59,974 bases of DNA, taken from NCBI GenBank assembly GCA_902627565.1, contig CACOJM010000008.1:1-59974 (forward strand). Reading direction: 5' to 3'. Shown here in pieces: positions 26,957-35,550 of this stretch; position 1 is the first letter of the stretch, and each line of letters starts with the position of its first letter. The DNA is from an uncultured Pelagibacteraceae bacterium (GTDB lineage: Bacteria; Pseudomonadota; Alphaproteobacteria; Pelagibacterales; Pelagibacteraceae). The notes beneath the pieces are model-generated. The model did not search any database. It had not been told where the DNA came from and worked only from the letters and a program-made list of their open reading frames with translations. The translations under genes were made by a program, and so were the position numbers.

Positions 26957-28165
26957 ATGATAATTTTTTTAATGGGTCAAAATCAAAAAAATAAAAATCT
27001 CTCAAAAATACTAGATTTAGAAAAACTTAAGCGAGTAAATAAGCCAATTGAGGCTGCAAATGGTCTTCCAAATGAGTGTTATATTAATGAAGATTATTTA
27101 GCCTATGAAAGAGATAAAGTTTTTCTAAATAAATGGACTGTTATTGGAGTTGGAAGCTCAATACCAAAAGCAGGAGATGCAATACCATACAATCTTCTCG
27201 GAATTCCGTTGATAATTTTGAGAGATAAAGAAATGAAGATACGTGTTTTTCATAATGTTTGCAGCCATAGAGGACATAAACTTTTAGATAAACCATGCAA
27301 CCTAAAAAACATGATTAGATGCCCTTATCACTCCTGGTCTTATAATTTTGAGGGTAATCTTGTTGCGACCCCACACATCGGAGGTTTAAATGTTCATAAT
27401 TCAAAAAAATTTAAAAAAGAAAATAGTGATTTAAAAAGTATAAAAACAAAAGTTTGGATGGACATTATTTTTGTAAATATTAATTCAAACGAAATGGAAT
27501 TTGAGGAATATATTAAACCACTTGAAAAAAGGTGGTCTAGATTTATCAATAAAGAAGATCAAAAATTGATAGTTCATTCTAATGATTATGGATATTTTAA
27601 TCTTGAAGTTAAAAGTAATTGGAAATTTGCTATTGAAAATTATTGTGAAAGTTATCACTTACCAACTATTCATCCTGAGCTAAACAAAGTTTCTAATATT
27701 AATGATCATTATCATATTCAGGGTTTACCAAATAGATTTGCTGGTCAAGGAAGTAAAAAATACGAACAACCAATAAAAGGTAATAAAAAATTCAAAGCTT
27801 TTCCTAATTGGGATAGAGGTTGGTTAAAAAATTCAGAATATGTAGCTCTATTTCCTAATGTCATGATAGGTTTACATATTGATCATTTTTATGTTTTTTG
27901 GTTAGAGCCTATTACAATGAATAAAACAAAAGAACACATGCAAATGTATTATATTGGTGACGATAGTGCGAACGGAGACGAACTAAAAGACTTAAGAAAA
28001 GAAAATGTAAGATTTTGGAAGGATGTGATGATTGAAGATGTAAGCGCAATAGAGGGCATGCAAACAGGTAGAAGCTCTCCTGCTTACAATGGAGGGAACT
28101 TTTCTCCTGTAATGGATCAACCAACTCATCAATTTCATAAATGGGTTGCAGAAAGTTTAATTTAG
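26957..28165 (+). CDS. Rieske-type oxygenase alpha subunit (CntA/GbcA-like quaternary amine monooxygenase family)
   Basis: A 402-aa Rieske non-haem iron oxygenase. The Rieske cluster motif CSHRGH is followed 18 residues on by CPYHSW. The mononuclear iron site reads E231-x2-H234-x4-H239 (CESYHLPTIH). A Glu rather than Asp at the bridging position is a mark of the carnitine (CntA) type. The likely reaction is oxidative N-demethylation or cleavage of a quaternary amine. No reductase subunit is adjacent. A start at 26972 would remove five hydrophobic residues and is equally plausible. It is divergent from the DmdA-like operon. Confidence 0.83.
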   Translation: MIIFLMGQNQKNKNLSKILDLEKLKRVNKPIEAANGLPNECYINEDYLAYERDKVFLNKWTVIGVGSSIPKAGDAIPYNLLGIPLIILRDKEMKIRVFHNVCSHRGHKLLDKPCNLKNMIRCPYHSWSYNFEGNLVATPHIGGLNVHNSKKFKKENSDLKSIKTKVWMDIIFVNINSNEMEFEEYIKPLEKRWSRFINKEDQKLIVHSNDYGYFNLEVKSNWKFAIENYCESYHLPTIHPELNKVSNINDHYHIQGLPNRFAGQGSKKYEQPIKGNKKFKAFPNWDRGWLKNSEYVALFPNVMIGLHIDHFYVFWLEPITMNKTKEHMQMYYIGDDSANGDELKDLRKENVRFWKDVMIEDVSAIEGMQTGRSSPAYNGGNFSPVMDQPTHQFHKWVAESLI

Positions 28166-28166
28166 T

Positions 28167-28574
28167 ATGAAGATAATTTTAATAATGGGTTTACCTGGAT
28201 CTGGTAAAACAACTTTAGCAAATGAATTAGCTCCAATGTTAAATGCAAAAAGATTAAATGCAGATGAAGTTAGAAAGGAAGCTAATGATTGGGATTTTTC
28301 AGAGGGGGGAAGAAAAAGGCAAGCCAAAAGAATGGCAGACTTTGCTTTAAAGATGAAAGAAGATGGAAGCTACGTAGTTGCAGATTTTATTTGTCCAACA
28401 CCTGAAGCAAGAAGTTTATTTCCAGCTGATTATATTATTTGGGTTGATACTATTAAAGAGGGTAGATTTGATGATACCAATAAAATGTTTGTTAAACCTG
28501 ATAAGTATAACTTTCATGTTACTACCCAAGATGCTAAAAACTGGGCACCAAAAATATTAAAGGAGATAGAATAA
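28167..28574 (+). CDS. Small P-loop kinase, adenylylsulfate kinase-like
   Basis: A 135-aa P-loop kinase. Walker A GLPGSGKTT lies at 8-16; the NADEVRKEAND segment replaces the DGDNVRHGLN of APS kinase; the RKRQAKRMADFA helix matches the RKENIRRIAEVA substrate helix; ADFICPTPEAR matches VSFISP. It is shorter than CysC (about 200 aa). APS kinases phosphorylate adenylylsulfate, but no sulfate assimilation genes are nearby, so another hydroxylated substrate is possible. It starts 1 base after the Rieske gene and overlaps the nucleotidyltransferase start by one base (TAATG). Confidence 0.78.
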   Translation: MKIILIMGLPGSGKTTLANELAPMLNAKRLNADEVRKEANDWDFSEGGRKRQAKRMADFALKMKEDGSYVVADFICPTPEARSLFPADYIIWVDTIKEGRFDDTNKMFVKPDKYNFHVTTQDAKNWAPKILKEIE

Positions 28575-28948
28575 TGGCTTACAAATGGGATAACAAAAAA
28601 CCAACTGCACAAATGTTAGGTAGATGGCAACCATTTCATGATGGCCATTATACTTTGTTTAAAGAAATTATTAAAAAAACTGGTCAGGTTTGTATTCAGA
28701 TCAGAGATGTACAAGGAGTAGATGATAATCCTTTTGATTTTGAAACAGTAAAAAAAAATATTGAGGAGAGACTAAATCCAGAATTTGAGGGTAGATTTAA
28801 AATAATGTTAGTGCCTAATATTACCAATATTTGCTATGGTAGAGGTGTGGGATATAAAATTGAGGAGATTGTGTTACCTGAGGAAATACAAAAAATTTCA
28901 GCTACTAAAATTAGAGCTAAGATGAGAGAAGAAGGAAAACTTAAATAA
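28574..28948 (+). CDS. Small HxGH-family nucleotidyltransferase
   Basis: A 124-aa nucleotidyltransferase of the cytidylyltransferase-like (HIGH) superfamily. The GRWQPFHDGH motif at about 17-26 supplies the HxGH nucleotide site and ISATKIR near the C-terminus is the ISSTxIR motif. Such enzymes add AMP or CMP to a phosphorylated or carboxylated substrate. Coupling (TAATG) to a kinase suggests a two-step activation: phosphorylation, then nucleotidylation. The substrate is unknown. Confidence 0.78.
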   Translation: MAYKWDNKKPTAQMLGRWQPFHDGHYTLFKEIIKKTGQVCIQIRDVQGVDDNPFDFETVKKNIEERLNPEFEGRFKIMLVPNITNICYGRGVGYKIEEIVLPEEIQKISATKIRAKMREEGKLK

Positions 28949-28956
28949 AATTTTTA

Positions 28957-29730
28957 ATGAATATAAAGGTTAAAAATTTATCTAGTGGAATATCTGTTAT
29001 CACAATTAATGAACCTAGAACATATAACTCATTATCATTTAAAAATTTAAACGATTTAATTCAAGTTTTTAAAAAACTCGATAAGGATAAAAAAACAAAA
29101 GTAATTATTCTTGAAGGATCTGGTAAGGGTTTTAGTGCTGGGCATAATCTCAAAGAAGTCAAAAATTTAAAAATAAGAAATAAATATCAAAAATTATTTA
29201 ATCTATGCTCTAAATTGATGCTTCAAATTGTTGAAGGCAAAAAACCAGTTATAGCTAAAGTTCATGGAGCTGCTTATGCTGCAGGATGTCAATTAGCTGC
29301 AAGTTGTGATTTAGCATACAGCACAAATAATGCTCTGTTTGCTACACCAGGTGTTAACATAGGATTATTTTGTAGTACTCCAATGGTTGCTGTGAGTAGA
29401 AAAATTAGCAGAAAACCAATGATGAAAATGTTGTTAACAGGAGAACCTATTAAAGCAAATTATGCTAAAGAAATTGGATTGATTAACGATTATTTTCCGA
29501 AATCTAAATTAAATAACGAAGTTCTAAAAGTAGCTAAAAAAATTGCTTCAAAATCTAATCTAACAATTAAAATTGGAAAGCAAGCTTTTTATAAACAATT
29601 AGAGATGCCATTAAAGAAAGCATATGCTTATACAAGTGAGATGATGACACGTAATATGATGGCAATGGACGCGAAAGAGGGAATTTCAGCCTTTCTTGAA
29701 AAAAGAAAACCAAAATGGAAAAATAAGTGA
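28957..29730 (+). CDS. Enoyl-CoA hydratase/isomerase family protein (ECHDC3-like)
   Basis: A 257-aa crotonase-fold protein. Oxyanion-hole segments are GFSAGHNLKEV at about 60-70 and HGAAYAAGCQLAASCDLAY at about 105-123. The GLFCSTP motif in place of the usual catalytic-Glu segment resembles ECHDC3-type proteins, whose reaction is unsettled. A fatty-acid or CoA-thioester role is inferred. It follows the nucleotidyltransferase by 8 bases and overlaps the next small gene by 4 bases. Confidence 0.85.
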   Translation: MNIKVKNLSSGISVITINEPRTYNSLSFKNLNDLIQVFKKLDKDKKTKVIILEGSGKGFSAGHNLKEVKNLKIRNKYQKLFNLCSKLMLQIVEGKKPVIAKVHGAAYAAGCQLAASCDLAYSTNNALFATPGVNIGLFCSTPMVAVSRKISRKPMMKMLLTGEPIKANYAKEIGLINDYFPKSKLNNEVLKVAKKIASKSNLTIKIGKQAFYKQLEMPLKKAYAYTSEMMTRNMMAMDAKEGISAFLEKRKPKWKNK

Positions 29731-29915
29731 AAATAAAAAAAACTATAACTTTTGTCTTGATTATTGTTGGTCTCTATTTTGTTTTTACTTTCAGAGATCA
29801 TAACTTTAAAAGGGCTATAGATGCATGTATTGCAGGTAGTCAAAAATTAGAAAAACCTATGACTGTTCAAGAGGCAAAAAAGTTTTGTGAAGATAAAATT
29901 ATGAATAAGGATTAA
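29727..29915 (+). CDS. 62-aa membrane-anchored small protein
   Basis: The GTG start overlaps the crotonase stop by 4 bases. One N-terminal hydrophobic segment (about residues 5-22) is followed by a short soluble tail with two Cys (DACIAGSQ and KFCEDK) that could form a disulfide in the periplasm. No family is recognised. Operon position and spacing (5 bases to the next gene) support it being real. Confidence 0.55.
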   Translation: MKIKKTITFVLIIVGLYFVFTFRDHNFKRAIDACIAGSQKLEKPMTVQEAKKFCEDKIMNKD

Positions 29916-29920
29916 GATAA

Positions 29921-30322
29921 ATGAAAAACACAAAAGAAATTTTAGAAAAATATAAAAAAATTGCTTTAGTAGGTGCTAGCAAAGATTTAACAAAAACCTC
30001 TTCTGTTGTGATGAAGTATTTACAACAATATGGATTCAAAGTTTATCCAGTAAACCCATCAATGAGAGGAGAAGAAATATTAGGTGAAAAAGTTTTTGGA
30101 AGCATTTCAGAAATTGATAGTGCTGTTGATATAATTGATGTATTCAGACCTTCTAATGAGGTTATTGAAATTGCTAAAGAGGCAATAAAAATTAATGCAA
30201 AAGTTTTATGGTTGCAATTAGATATCAAAAACGAAGAGGCAAAAAGAATTGTTGAGGCAAATAACATTTTGTATATTGAAAACAAATGTACAAAAATAGA
30301 GTTTGAAAAGTATTTTACTTAA
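29921..30322 (+). CDS. CoA-binding protein, YccU type
   Basis: A 133-aa stand-alone CoA-binding Rossmann domain. The VGASKDLTKTSSVVMKYL motif at about 18-35, the VYPVNPSMRGEEILGEKVFGS segment and a DVFRPSN motif match the YccU/CoA_binding_2 family. Its biological role is not known; it may sense or carry acyl-CoA. Its stop overlaps the start of the following oxidoreductase gene (TAATG). Confidence 0.85.
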   Translation: MKNTKEILEKYKKIALVGASKDLTKTSSVVMKYLQQYGFKVYPVNPSMRGEEILGEKVFGSISEIDSAVDIIDVFRPSNEVIEIAKEAIKINAKVLWLQLDIKNEEAKRIVEANNILYIENKCTKIEFEKYFT

Positions 30323-30891
30323 TGAAAAAAATAATTCTTATATATGGACATTATAATGATAAATCATTTAATGCAGCAATTAGAGATACTTTTGTTAATA
30401 CAGTTAAAGAAAAAGGTCATTCAGTTGATATTATTGATCTTTACAAAGAAAACTTTAATCCAGTTTTCGCAGGTGAGGAACCTGATAATACAGTTTTAAA
30501 TCACAGAAAAAAAATAGAAAGTTCTGATGCAATTGTCTTAATTGCTCCAATATGGAATTTTAGAATGCCAGCTATTGTTGAAGGTTGGATAGATAAAGTT
30601 CTTGCTCCACCGTGGGCATTTAAATTTAAAAGATTATTTGGAAATTATGGTTATCCCTTGGGTAACTTAAAAGGCAAAAAAGCAGTAGTATTTTGTACTT
30701 ATGGCTCTCCTCAATTTGCAGTAAGAACTTTCTTTCTAAATATGCCAACTAAAAGACTAAGAAGAGGAGTTTTTAATATATGTGGCATAACGGATGTTGT
30801 TTACAGAAGATACTTTGCTGTACCATTTGTTAGTGAAAAAAAGCGCAAACAGTTCCTTGATGATGTTAAAAAAACTGCTCTTAGCGTTTAG
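30322..30891 (+). CDS. NAD(P)H-dependent FMN oxidoreductase (flavodoxin-like fold)
   Basis: A 189-aa member of the NQO1/MdaB-type quinone reductase family. An N-terminal IYGHYNDKSFNAAI segment binds flavin phosphate and APIWNFRMPAIVEGWIDKV is the family's flavin-contact motif. It probably does two-electron reduction of quinones. It is coupled to the CoA-binding gene by one base and overlaps the next gene's start by 32 bases. Confidence 0.83.
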   Translation: MKKIILIYGHYNDKSFNAAIRDTFVNTVKEKGHSVDIIDLYKENFNPVFAGEEPDNTVLNHRKKIESSDAIVLIAPIWNFRMPAIVEGWIDKVLAPPWAFKFKRLFGNYGYPLGNLKGKKAVVFCTYGSPQFAVRTFFLNMPTKRLRRGVFNICGITDVVYRRYFAVPFVSEKKRKQFLDDVKKTALSV

Positions 30892-31336
30892 CTTTATTTC
30901 ATTTTATTTTTTGACAACGGTATCTTTAAAGGCTGATTTAATTAATCCAAGCAGTTTAATAAAACCAAAGGAAGTTATTCAAATACAACTATCTGGATTG
31001 ATGAATAACGATAATCAATTTAAAGATAGTGGAATTGAGCAAACATGGAATTTTGCACATCCAGATAATAAAAAAAATACTGGACCGTTACCCAATTTTA
31101 AGACAATGATAAAAGGTAGATCTTATCAAATGCTTTTAAATCATCTGAGTCATACAATAACTGAAGTAGGTAGTAGTGACAAATGGGCTCAATTTGAGGT
31201 TATAATTTTAGATAAGGAAAAGATTTATCATAAATTTAACTGGCAAGTAGAAAAATATACAAAGGATGGGCCTTTAAAGGACTGTTGGTTGACTACAATG
31301 GTCTCTAGTCCAATTCCTTTAGGAAGCTCGATTTGA
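30860..31336 (+). CDS. Secreted DUF4864-like protein
   Basis: The open frame begins further upstream, but the ATG at 30860 (or 30863) gives a proper signal peptide (MMLKKLLLAFSFISF...SLKA, cleavage near residue 25), so that start is chosen; the product is 158 aa. The mature part begins with KEVIQIQLSGLMNND and has a TWNFAHPDNKKNTGPLPNF stretch, both resembling DUF4864. The function is unknown. It overlaps the flavoprotein gene by 32 bases. Confidence 0.65.
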   Translation: MMLKKLLLAFSFISFYFLTTVSLKADLINPSSLIKPKEVIQIQLSGLMNNDNQFKDSGIEQTWNFAHPDNKKNTGPLPNFKTMIKGRSYQMLLNHLSHTITEVGSSDKWAQFEVIILDKEKIYHKFNWQVEKYTKDGPLKDCWLTTMVSSPIPLGSSI

Positions 31337-31392
31337 CTTTCCACAATACAATTTTGTTTCGTAATGAATAAAAATTTAGTAGGAATCGTTTA

Positions 31393-33825
31393 ATGAAATC
31401 TAAAACAAAAGTTGTAGTTGTTGGTGGAGGAGTAGTTGGTGTAAGTGCACTATACCACTTAGCAAAAAAAGGGTGGTCAGATGTTGTTTTAGTTGAGAGA
31501 AAAGAATTAACATCTGGTTCAACTTGGCACGCAGCTGGATTGTTGCCTCTTTTCAATATGAGTTACTCAGTCGGCCAACTCCACAAATATGCAGTCGACC
31601 TTTATAAAAAATTGGAAGAAGAAACAGGAAAAAATGTTGGTTTTAGCGTTGTATCAAATATTCGTTTAGCAAGCACTAAAGATAGAATGGATGAGTATCA
31701 TCAATATGCCGGTGTCGCAAAAACAATTGGAGTAGATGTAAGATTTTTAACTCCTCAACAAGTAAAAGAAATTTGGCCTTTATGTCATACAGATGATTTA
31801 GTTGGAGCAATACAACATCCTGAAGATGGATATATTCAGCCAGCTGATTTGACTCAAGCACTTGCAACGGGCGCAAGAAATAGGGGTGCAGAAATTTATA
31901 GAAACACAACTGTCTTAGCTATGAGACAAACTAAAGATGGATGGATAGTGGAAACAGATAAAGGTTCAATTGAATGTGAGCATGTAATATCTTGCTCAGG
32001 AAACTTTGCAAGACAAACTGGAGAAATGGTTGGATTAGATATACCGGTTATACCTGTTGAACATCAATACATAGTAACAGAACCACACCCAGAGATTCAA
32101 AAAAGAAAAAAAGAAGGTCTACCTGAAATGGGAGTGTTAAGAGATAGTGATAGTAGATGGTATATGAGAGAAGAAGCTGGTGGATTAATTTTGGGCCCTT
32201 ATGAAGATGGAGCACCTGCATGTTATGTTGAGGGACCATCAAAAAATTCAGAGTATGAATTATTTCAAGAGGATTTGGATAGGCTTGCTCCTCATATTGA
32301 AGGTGCAATACATCGTGTTCCAGCTTTTGGAGAAGTTGGAGTAAAAAAAGTTTACAATGGAGCAATTTGTTATACGCCTGATGGTAATCCTATAGTTGGT
32401 CCAGCTTGGGGATTAAAAAATTTTTGGATTAATGAAGGACACAGTTTTGGAATTACAGCTGCAGGAGGAGCGGGTTGGCAATTAGCTGAATGGATTATAG
32501 ATGGAGAACCAACAATCGATATGCTTGGAGTTGAGCCAAGACGTTATGGAAACTATGCAACTAAGTCATACTTAAAAGCAAAAAATGAGGAAGCTTATAG
32601 TCACGTATTTATTGTACATTACCCAGACGAAGAAAGACCAGCAGCAAGACCACTTAGAACATCACCTTGTTATGAAAGAATGAAAGATCTTGGAGCAGTT
32701 TTTGGTCAAAAATTTGGATGGGAAAGGCCTAACTTTTTTGCAACAGATGGCATGGAACAAAAAGATGATTGGTCTTTTAGAAGATCAAAGTGGTTTGATG
32801 CAATAAAAAAAGAATGTGAAAATGTAAAAAAAAATGTTGGTTTGTTAGATATGACAGCTTTTGCAAAGTGTAGAATAAAAGGGCCTAAAGCTGAAGAATT
32901 TTTAGATTATTTAGTTGCTAACAAACTTCCAAAAAAGATCGGTAGAATTAATTTATGTCATGCTCTTAATACTAAAGGTGGTGTACACTCTGAATTTACA
33001 ATCATGAAGGAAGCAGAAAATAGCTATTACCTTGTTTCTGCTGGAGCAAATTTACGATTAGATCATGATTGGATACAAAAGTGGATGCCTACAGATGGAT
33101 CAGTAATATTTGAAGATCTTACAAATAGCACTGGAGTACTTGTTGTTGCAGGACCTAAAGCAAGAGAATTAATGCAAAAAGTCTCAACTGATGATTTTTC
33201 TAATGAAAATTTTAAATGGTTAACAGCTAAAAATGTGAATGTTGGATATGCTCCAGTTAATGCTATGCGAGTTAATTTTGTTGGTGAATTGGGTTGGGAA
33301 TTACATCACCCAATTGAATATCAAAATCATATTTTTGATAAATTAATGGAAGCTGGTAAAGACTTAGGCATAAAACCTTTTGGAATTAGAGCTATGAATA
33401 GCTTACGAGTAGAAAAATCTTATAAATTAGTTGGTACAGAATTATCAATTGAATATTCACCTTACGAGTCTGGCTTAGATAGATTTGTTCATCCAAATAA
33501 AGGAAACTTCATTGGTCTTGAAGCACTTAATAAATGGAGACAAAAAGGTTTTGATAATAAATTAGTTACACTTGAAGTTCATAATACAACAGATTCAGAT
33601 GTATTAGGAAATAACCCCATTTATAAAGATGACAAAGTAGTTGGAAGAGCAACTGGTGGTGAATATGGATTTAGATTGGACAAATCTATTGCTTTAGCAA
33701 TGGTAAAACCTGATTTGGCTAATGTTGGAGAAAAACTTAAAGTTGATATTCTTGGAAAAATGCATGAAGCTACAATACTAGAAGAAAGCCCGTATGATGC
33801 AGAAAATAAATTATTGAGAGCTTAA
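31393..33825 (+). CDS. dmgdh: Dimethylglycine dehydrogenase (FAD- and THF-dependent)
   Basis: An 810-aa enzyme that oxidises dimethylglycine to sarcosine and loads the C1 unit on THF. The FAD motif [18 protein letters not shown] is at 7-24; H46 in GSTWHAAGL corresponds to the histidine covalently linked to FAD in mammalian DMGDH. The DAO domain spans to about 370, an FAO_M linker to about 425, then a GcvT domain to the end. AGGA lies about 10 bases before the ATG. ETF beta overlaps its stop by one base, so the electron acceptor is encoded in the same operon. Sarcosine dehydrogenase is the main alternative. Confidence 0.88.
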   Translation: MKSKTKVVVVGGGVVGVSALYHLAKKGWSDVVLVERKELTSGSTWHAAGLLPLFNMSYSVGQLHKYAVDLYKKLEEETGKNVGFSVVSNIRLASTKDRMDEYHQYAGVAKTIGVDVRFLTPQQVKEIWPLCHTDDLVGAIQHPEDGYIQPADLTQALATGARNRGAEIYRNTTVLAMRQTKDGWIVETDKGSIECEHVISCSGNFARQTGEMVGLDIPVIPVEHQYIVTEPHPEIQKRKKEGLPEMGVLRDSDSRWYMREEAGGLILGPYEDGAPACYVEGPSKNSEYELFQEDLDRLAPHIEGAIHRVPAFGEVGVKKVYNGAICYTPDGNPIVGPAWGLKNFWINEGHSFGITAAGGAGWQLAEWIIDGEPTIDMLGVEPRRYGNYATKSYLKAKNEEAYSHVFIVHYPDEERPAARPLRTSPCYERMKDLGAVFGQKFGWERPNFFATDGMEQKDDWSFRRSKWFDAIKKECENVKKNVGLLDMTAFAKCRIKGPKAEEFLDYLVANKLPKKIGRINLCHALNTKGGVHSEFTIMKEAENSYYLVSAGANLRLDHDWIQKWMPTDGSVIFEDLTNSTGVLVVAGPKARELMQKVSTDDFSNENFKWLTAKNVNVGYAPVNAMRVNFVGELGWELHHPIEYQNHIFDKLMEAGKDLGIKPFGIRAMNSLRVEKSYKLVGTELSIEYSPYESGLDRFVHPNKGNFIGLEALNKWRQKGFDNKLVTLEVHNTTDSDVLGNNPIYKDDKVVGRATGGEYGFRLDKSIALAMVKPDLANVGEKLKVDILGKMHEATILEESPYDAENKLLRA

Positions 33826-34574
33826 TGAAAATCCTAGTCGCAGTAAAAAGAGTAATTGATTACAATGTTCAAATAAGAGTTAAAGAAGATGGCTCAGGCG
33901 TTGTTACAGACAATGTTAAAATGTCCACTAATCCACCTGATGATAATGCGATAGAGGAAGCTGTAAAAATAAAAGAGGCCGGAAAAGCATCAGAGGTCGT
34001 GGCAGTTTCTGTTGGAGAAGAAAAAGCGCAAGAGACAGTAAGAAAAGCTTTGGCTGTAGGTGCAGATAGAGGTATTCTTGTAAAAGCTGATGGATCTATT
34101 GAACCGTTAGCAGTATCAAAAATTTTACAAAAAATTGTTGAAAAAGAAAAGCCTGATCTGGTTTTTATGGGTAAACAAGCAATAGATGATGATTGTAATC
34201 AGACTGGACAGATGTTAGCAGCATTATTGAATTGGCCTCAAGCAACTTTTGCTTCTAAAATTGAAGTGAAAGATAAATCTTTGGAGGTTACAAGAGAGAT
34301 AGATGAAGGCTTAGAGACAATAGAGGTAAATGTTCCTGCAATAGTTACTTGTGATTTAAGATTAAATGAACCCAGATATGCCTCTTTACCAAACATAATG
34401 AAAGCTAAAAAAAAACCAATTGAGCAAATTATGGCTTCAGATCTTGGTGTAGATACGAAACCAAGAATAGAGCAGATTAAAGTTGAAGAACCACCAAAAA
34501 GAAAAGCAGGGATAAAAGTCGCAAGTGTCGAAGAATTGGTTCAAAAATTAAAAAATGAGGCTAAAGTAATATAA
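33825..34574 (+). CDS. etfB: Electron transfer flavoprotein beta subunit
   Basis: A 249-aa ETF small subunit. Typical blocks are [20 protein letters not shown] at the N-terminus, the AMP-binding [18 protein letters not shown] segment, and the [20 protein letters not shown] docking region that recognises dehydrogenases. It is coupled by one-base overlaps to DMGDH upstream and etfA downstream, so it most likely takes electrons from DMGDH as well as from acyl-CoA dehydrogenases. Confidence 0.97.
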   Translation: MKILVAVKRVIDYNVQIRVKEDGSGVVTDNVKMSTNPPDDNAIEEAVKIKEAGKASEVVAVSVGEEKAQETVRKALAVGADRGILVKADGSIEPLAVSKILQKIVEKEKPDLVFMGKQAIDDDCNQTGQMLAALLNWPQATFASKIEVKDKSLEVTREIDEGLETIEVNVPAIVTCDLRLNEPRYASLPNIMKAKKKPIEQIMASDLGVDTKPRIEQIKVEEPPKRKAGIKVASVEELVQKLKNEAKVI

Positions 34575-35527
34575 TGTCAGTTTTATTAATAGCAGAACAT
34601 AATAATAAAGAATTAAAACCTTTTACGTTGAATGCGATTTCTGCAGCATCTCAAATAAATGAAGCTGTTCATGTTTTAGTACTGGGGTCAAATTCAGATA
34701 GTGTTGCTAAATCTATTTCTGAAGTACCTAACGTTAAAAAAGTAATACATGTCAATAACAAGTTATATGAAAATTATTTAGCTGAGAATTATTCATCAGC
34801 AGTAATCAAGTTTGCTGAAAGTTATTCTCACATTGTTTGTTCAGCAAATACATTTGGTAAAAATTTAATGCCAAGAATTGCTGCTTTATTAGATGTTTCT
34901 CAAGTAAGTGATATTACAAAAGTAATCTCAGAAGATACTTTTTTGAGACCAATCTATGCTGGAAATGCATTTGCAACAGTAAAAAGCACAGATAAGATAA
35001 AATGTGTAACGATTAGACCAACATCTTTTGATCCTGCACCAACATCTGGAGGATCTGCAGAAATTATAAATGGTGATCCTGGAGATCAAATTGAATTGTC
35101 GAGATTTATTAAAAAAGAGGAAATTAAATCGGATAGGCCTGAGCTAGGTACAGCAAGAGTAGTTGTTTCAGGTGGAAGAGGTATGCAAAGCGGAGAAAAC
35201 TTTAAATTAATTACAGCTGTTGCTGATAAACTCAATGCCGCGATAGGAGCATCAAGAGCAGCAGTAGATGCAGGTTATATAACAAATGATCATCAAGTTG
35301 GACAAACAGGGAAGGTCGTAGTTCCTGATCTATATATTGCTGTAGGAATTTCTGGAGCTATCCAACATTTAGCTGGGATGAAAGAAAGTAAGGTGATTGT
35401 AGCTATTAATAAAGACGGGGAAGCGCCGATATTTAGTGTTGCAGATTATGGCCTAGAGGCAGATCTTTTTGAAGCACTTCCCAAATTTCTTGAAGAATTG
35501 AACAAATTAAACACTATACAAAAATAA
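34574..35527 (+). CDS. etfA: Electron transfer flavoprotein alpha subunit
   Basis: A 317-aa ETF large subunit that binds FAD. The C-terminal FAD domain shows [35 protein letters not shown] and the [16 protein letters not shown] signature. Length is normal. It overlaps etfB by one base and lies 23 bases before the ETF-quinone oxidoreductase gene. Confidence 0.97.
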   Translation: MSVLLIAEHNNKELKPFTLNAISAASQINEAVHVLVLGSNSDSVAKSISEVPNVKKVIHVNNKLYENYLAENYSSAVIKFAESYSHIVCSANTFGKNLMPRIAALLDVSQVSDITKVISEDTFLRPIYAGNAFATVKSTDKIKCVTIRPTSFDPAPTSGGSAEIINGDPGDQIELSRFIKKEEIKSDRPELGTARVVVSGGRGMQSGENFKLITAVADKLNAAIGASRAAVDAGYITNDHQVGQTGKVVVPDLYIAVGISGAIQHLAGMKESKVIVAINKDGEAPIFSVADYGLEADLFEALPKFLEELNKLNTIQK

Positions 35528-35550
35528 TATAATCTGTAAAAAATTGAAAT

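Noticed and set aside
28167..28574. Calling the small kinase cysC.
   Set aside because: It is much shorter than APS kinase, the DGDN segment is changed to NADE, and no sulfate-assimilation genes are near.
30794..30859. Upstream extension of the DUF4864-like gene.
   Set aside because: It would place 22 residues before a clear signal peptide; the Met at 30860 is the natural start.
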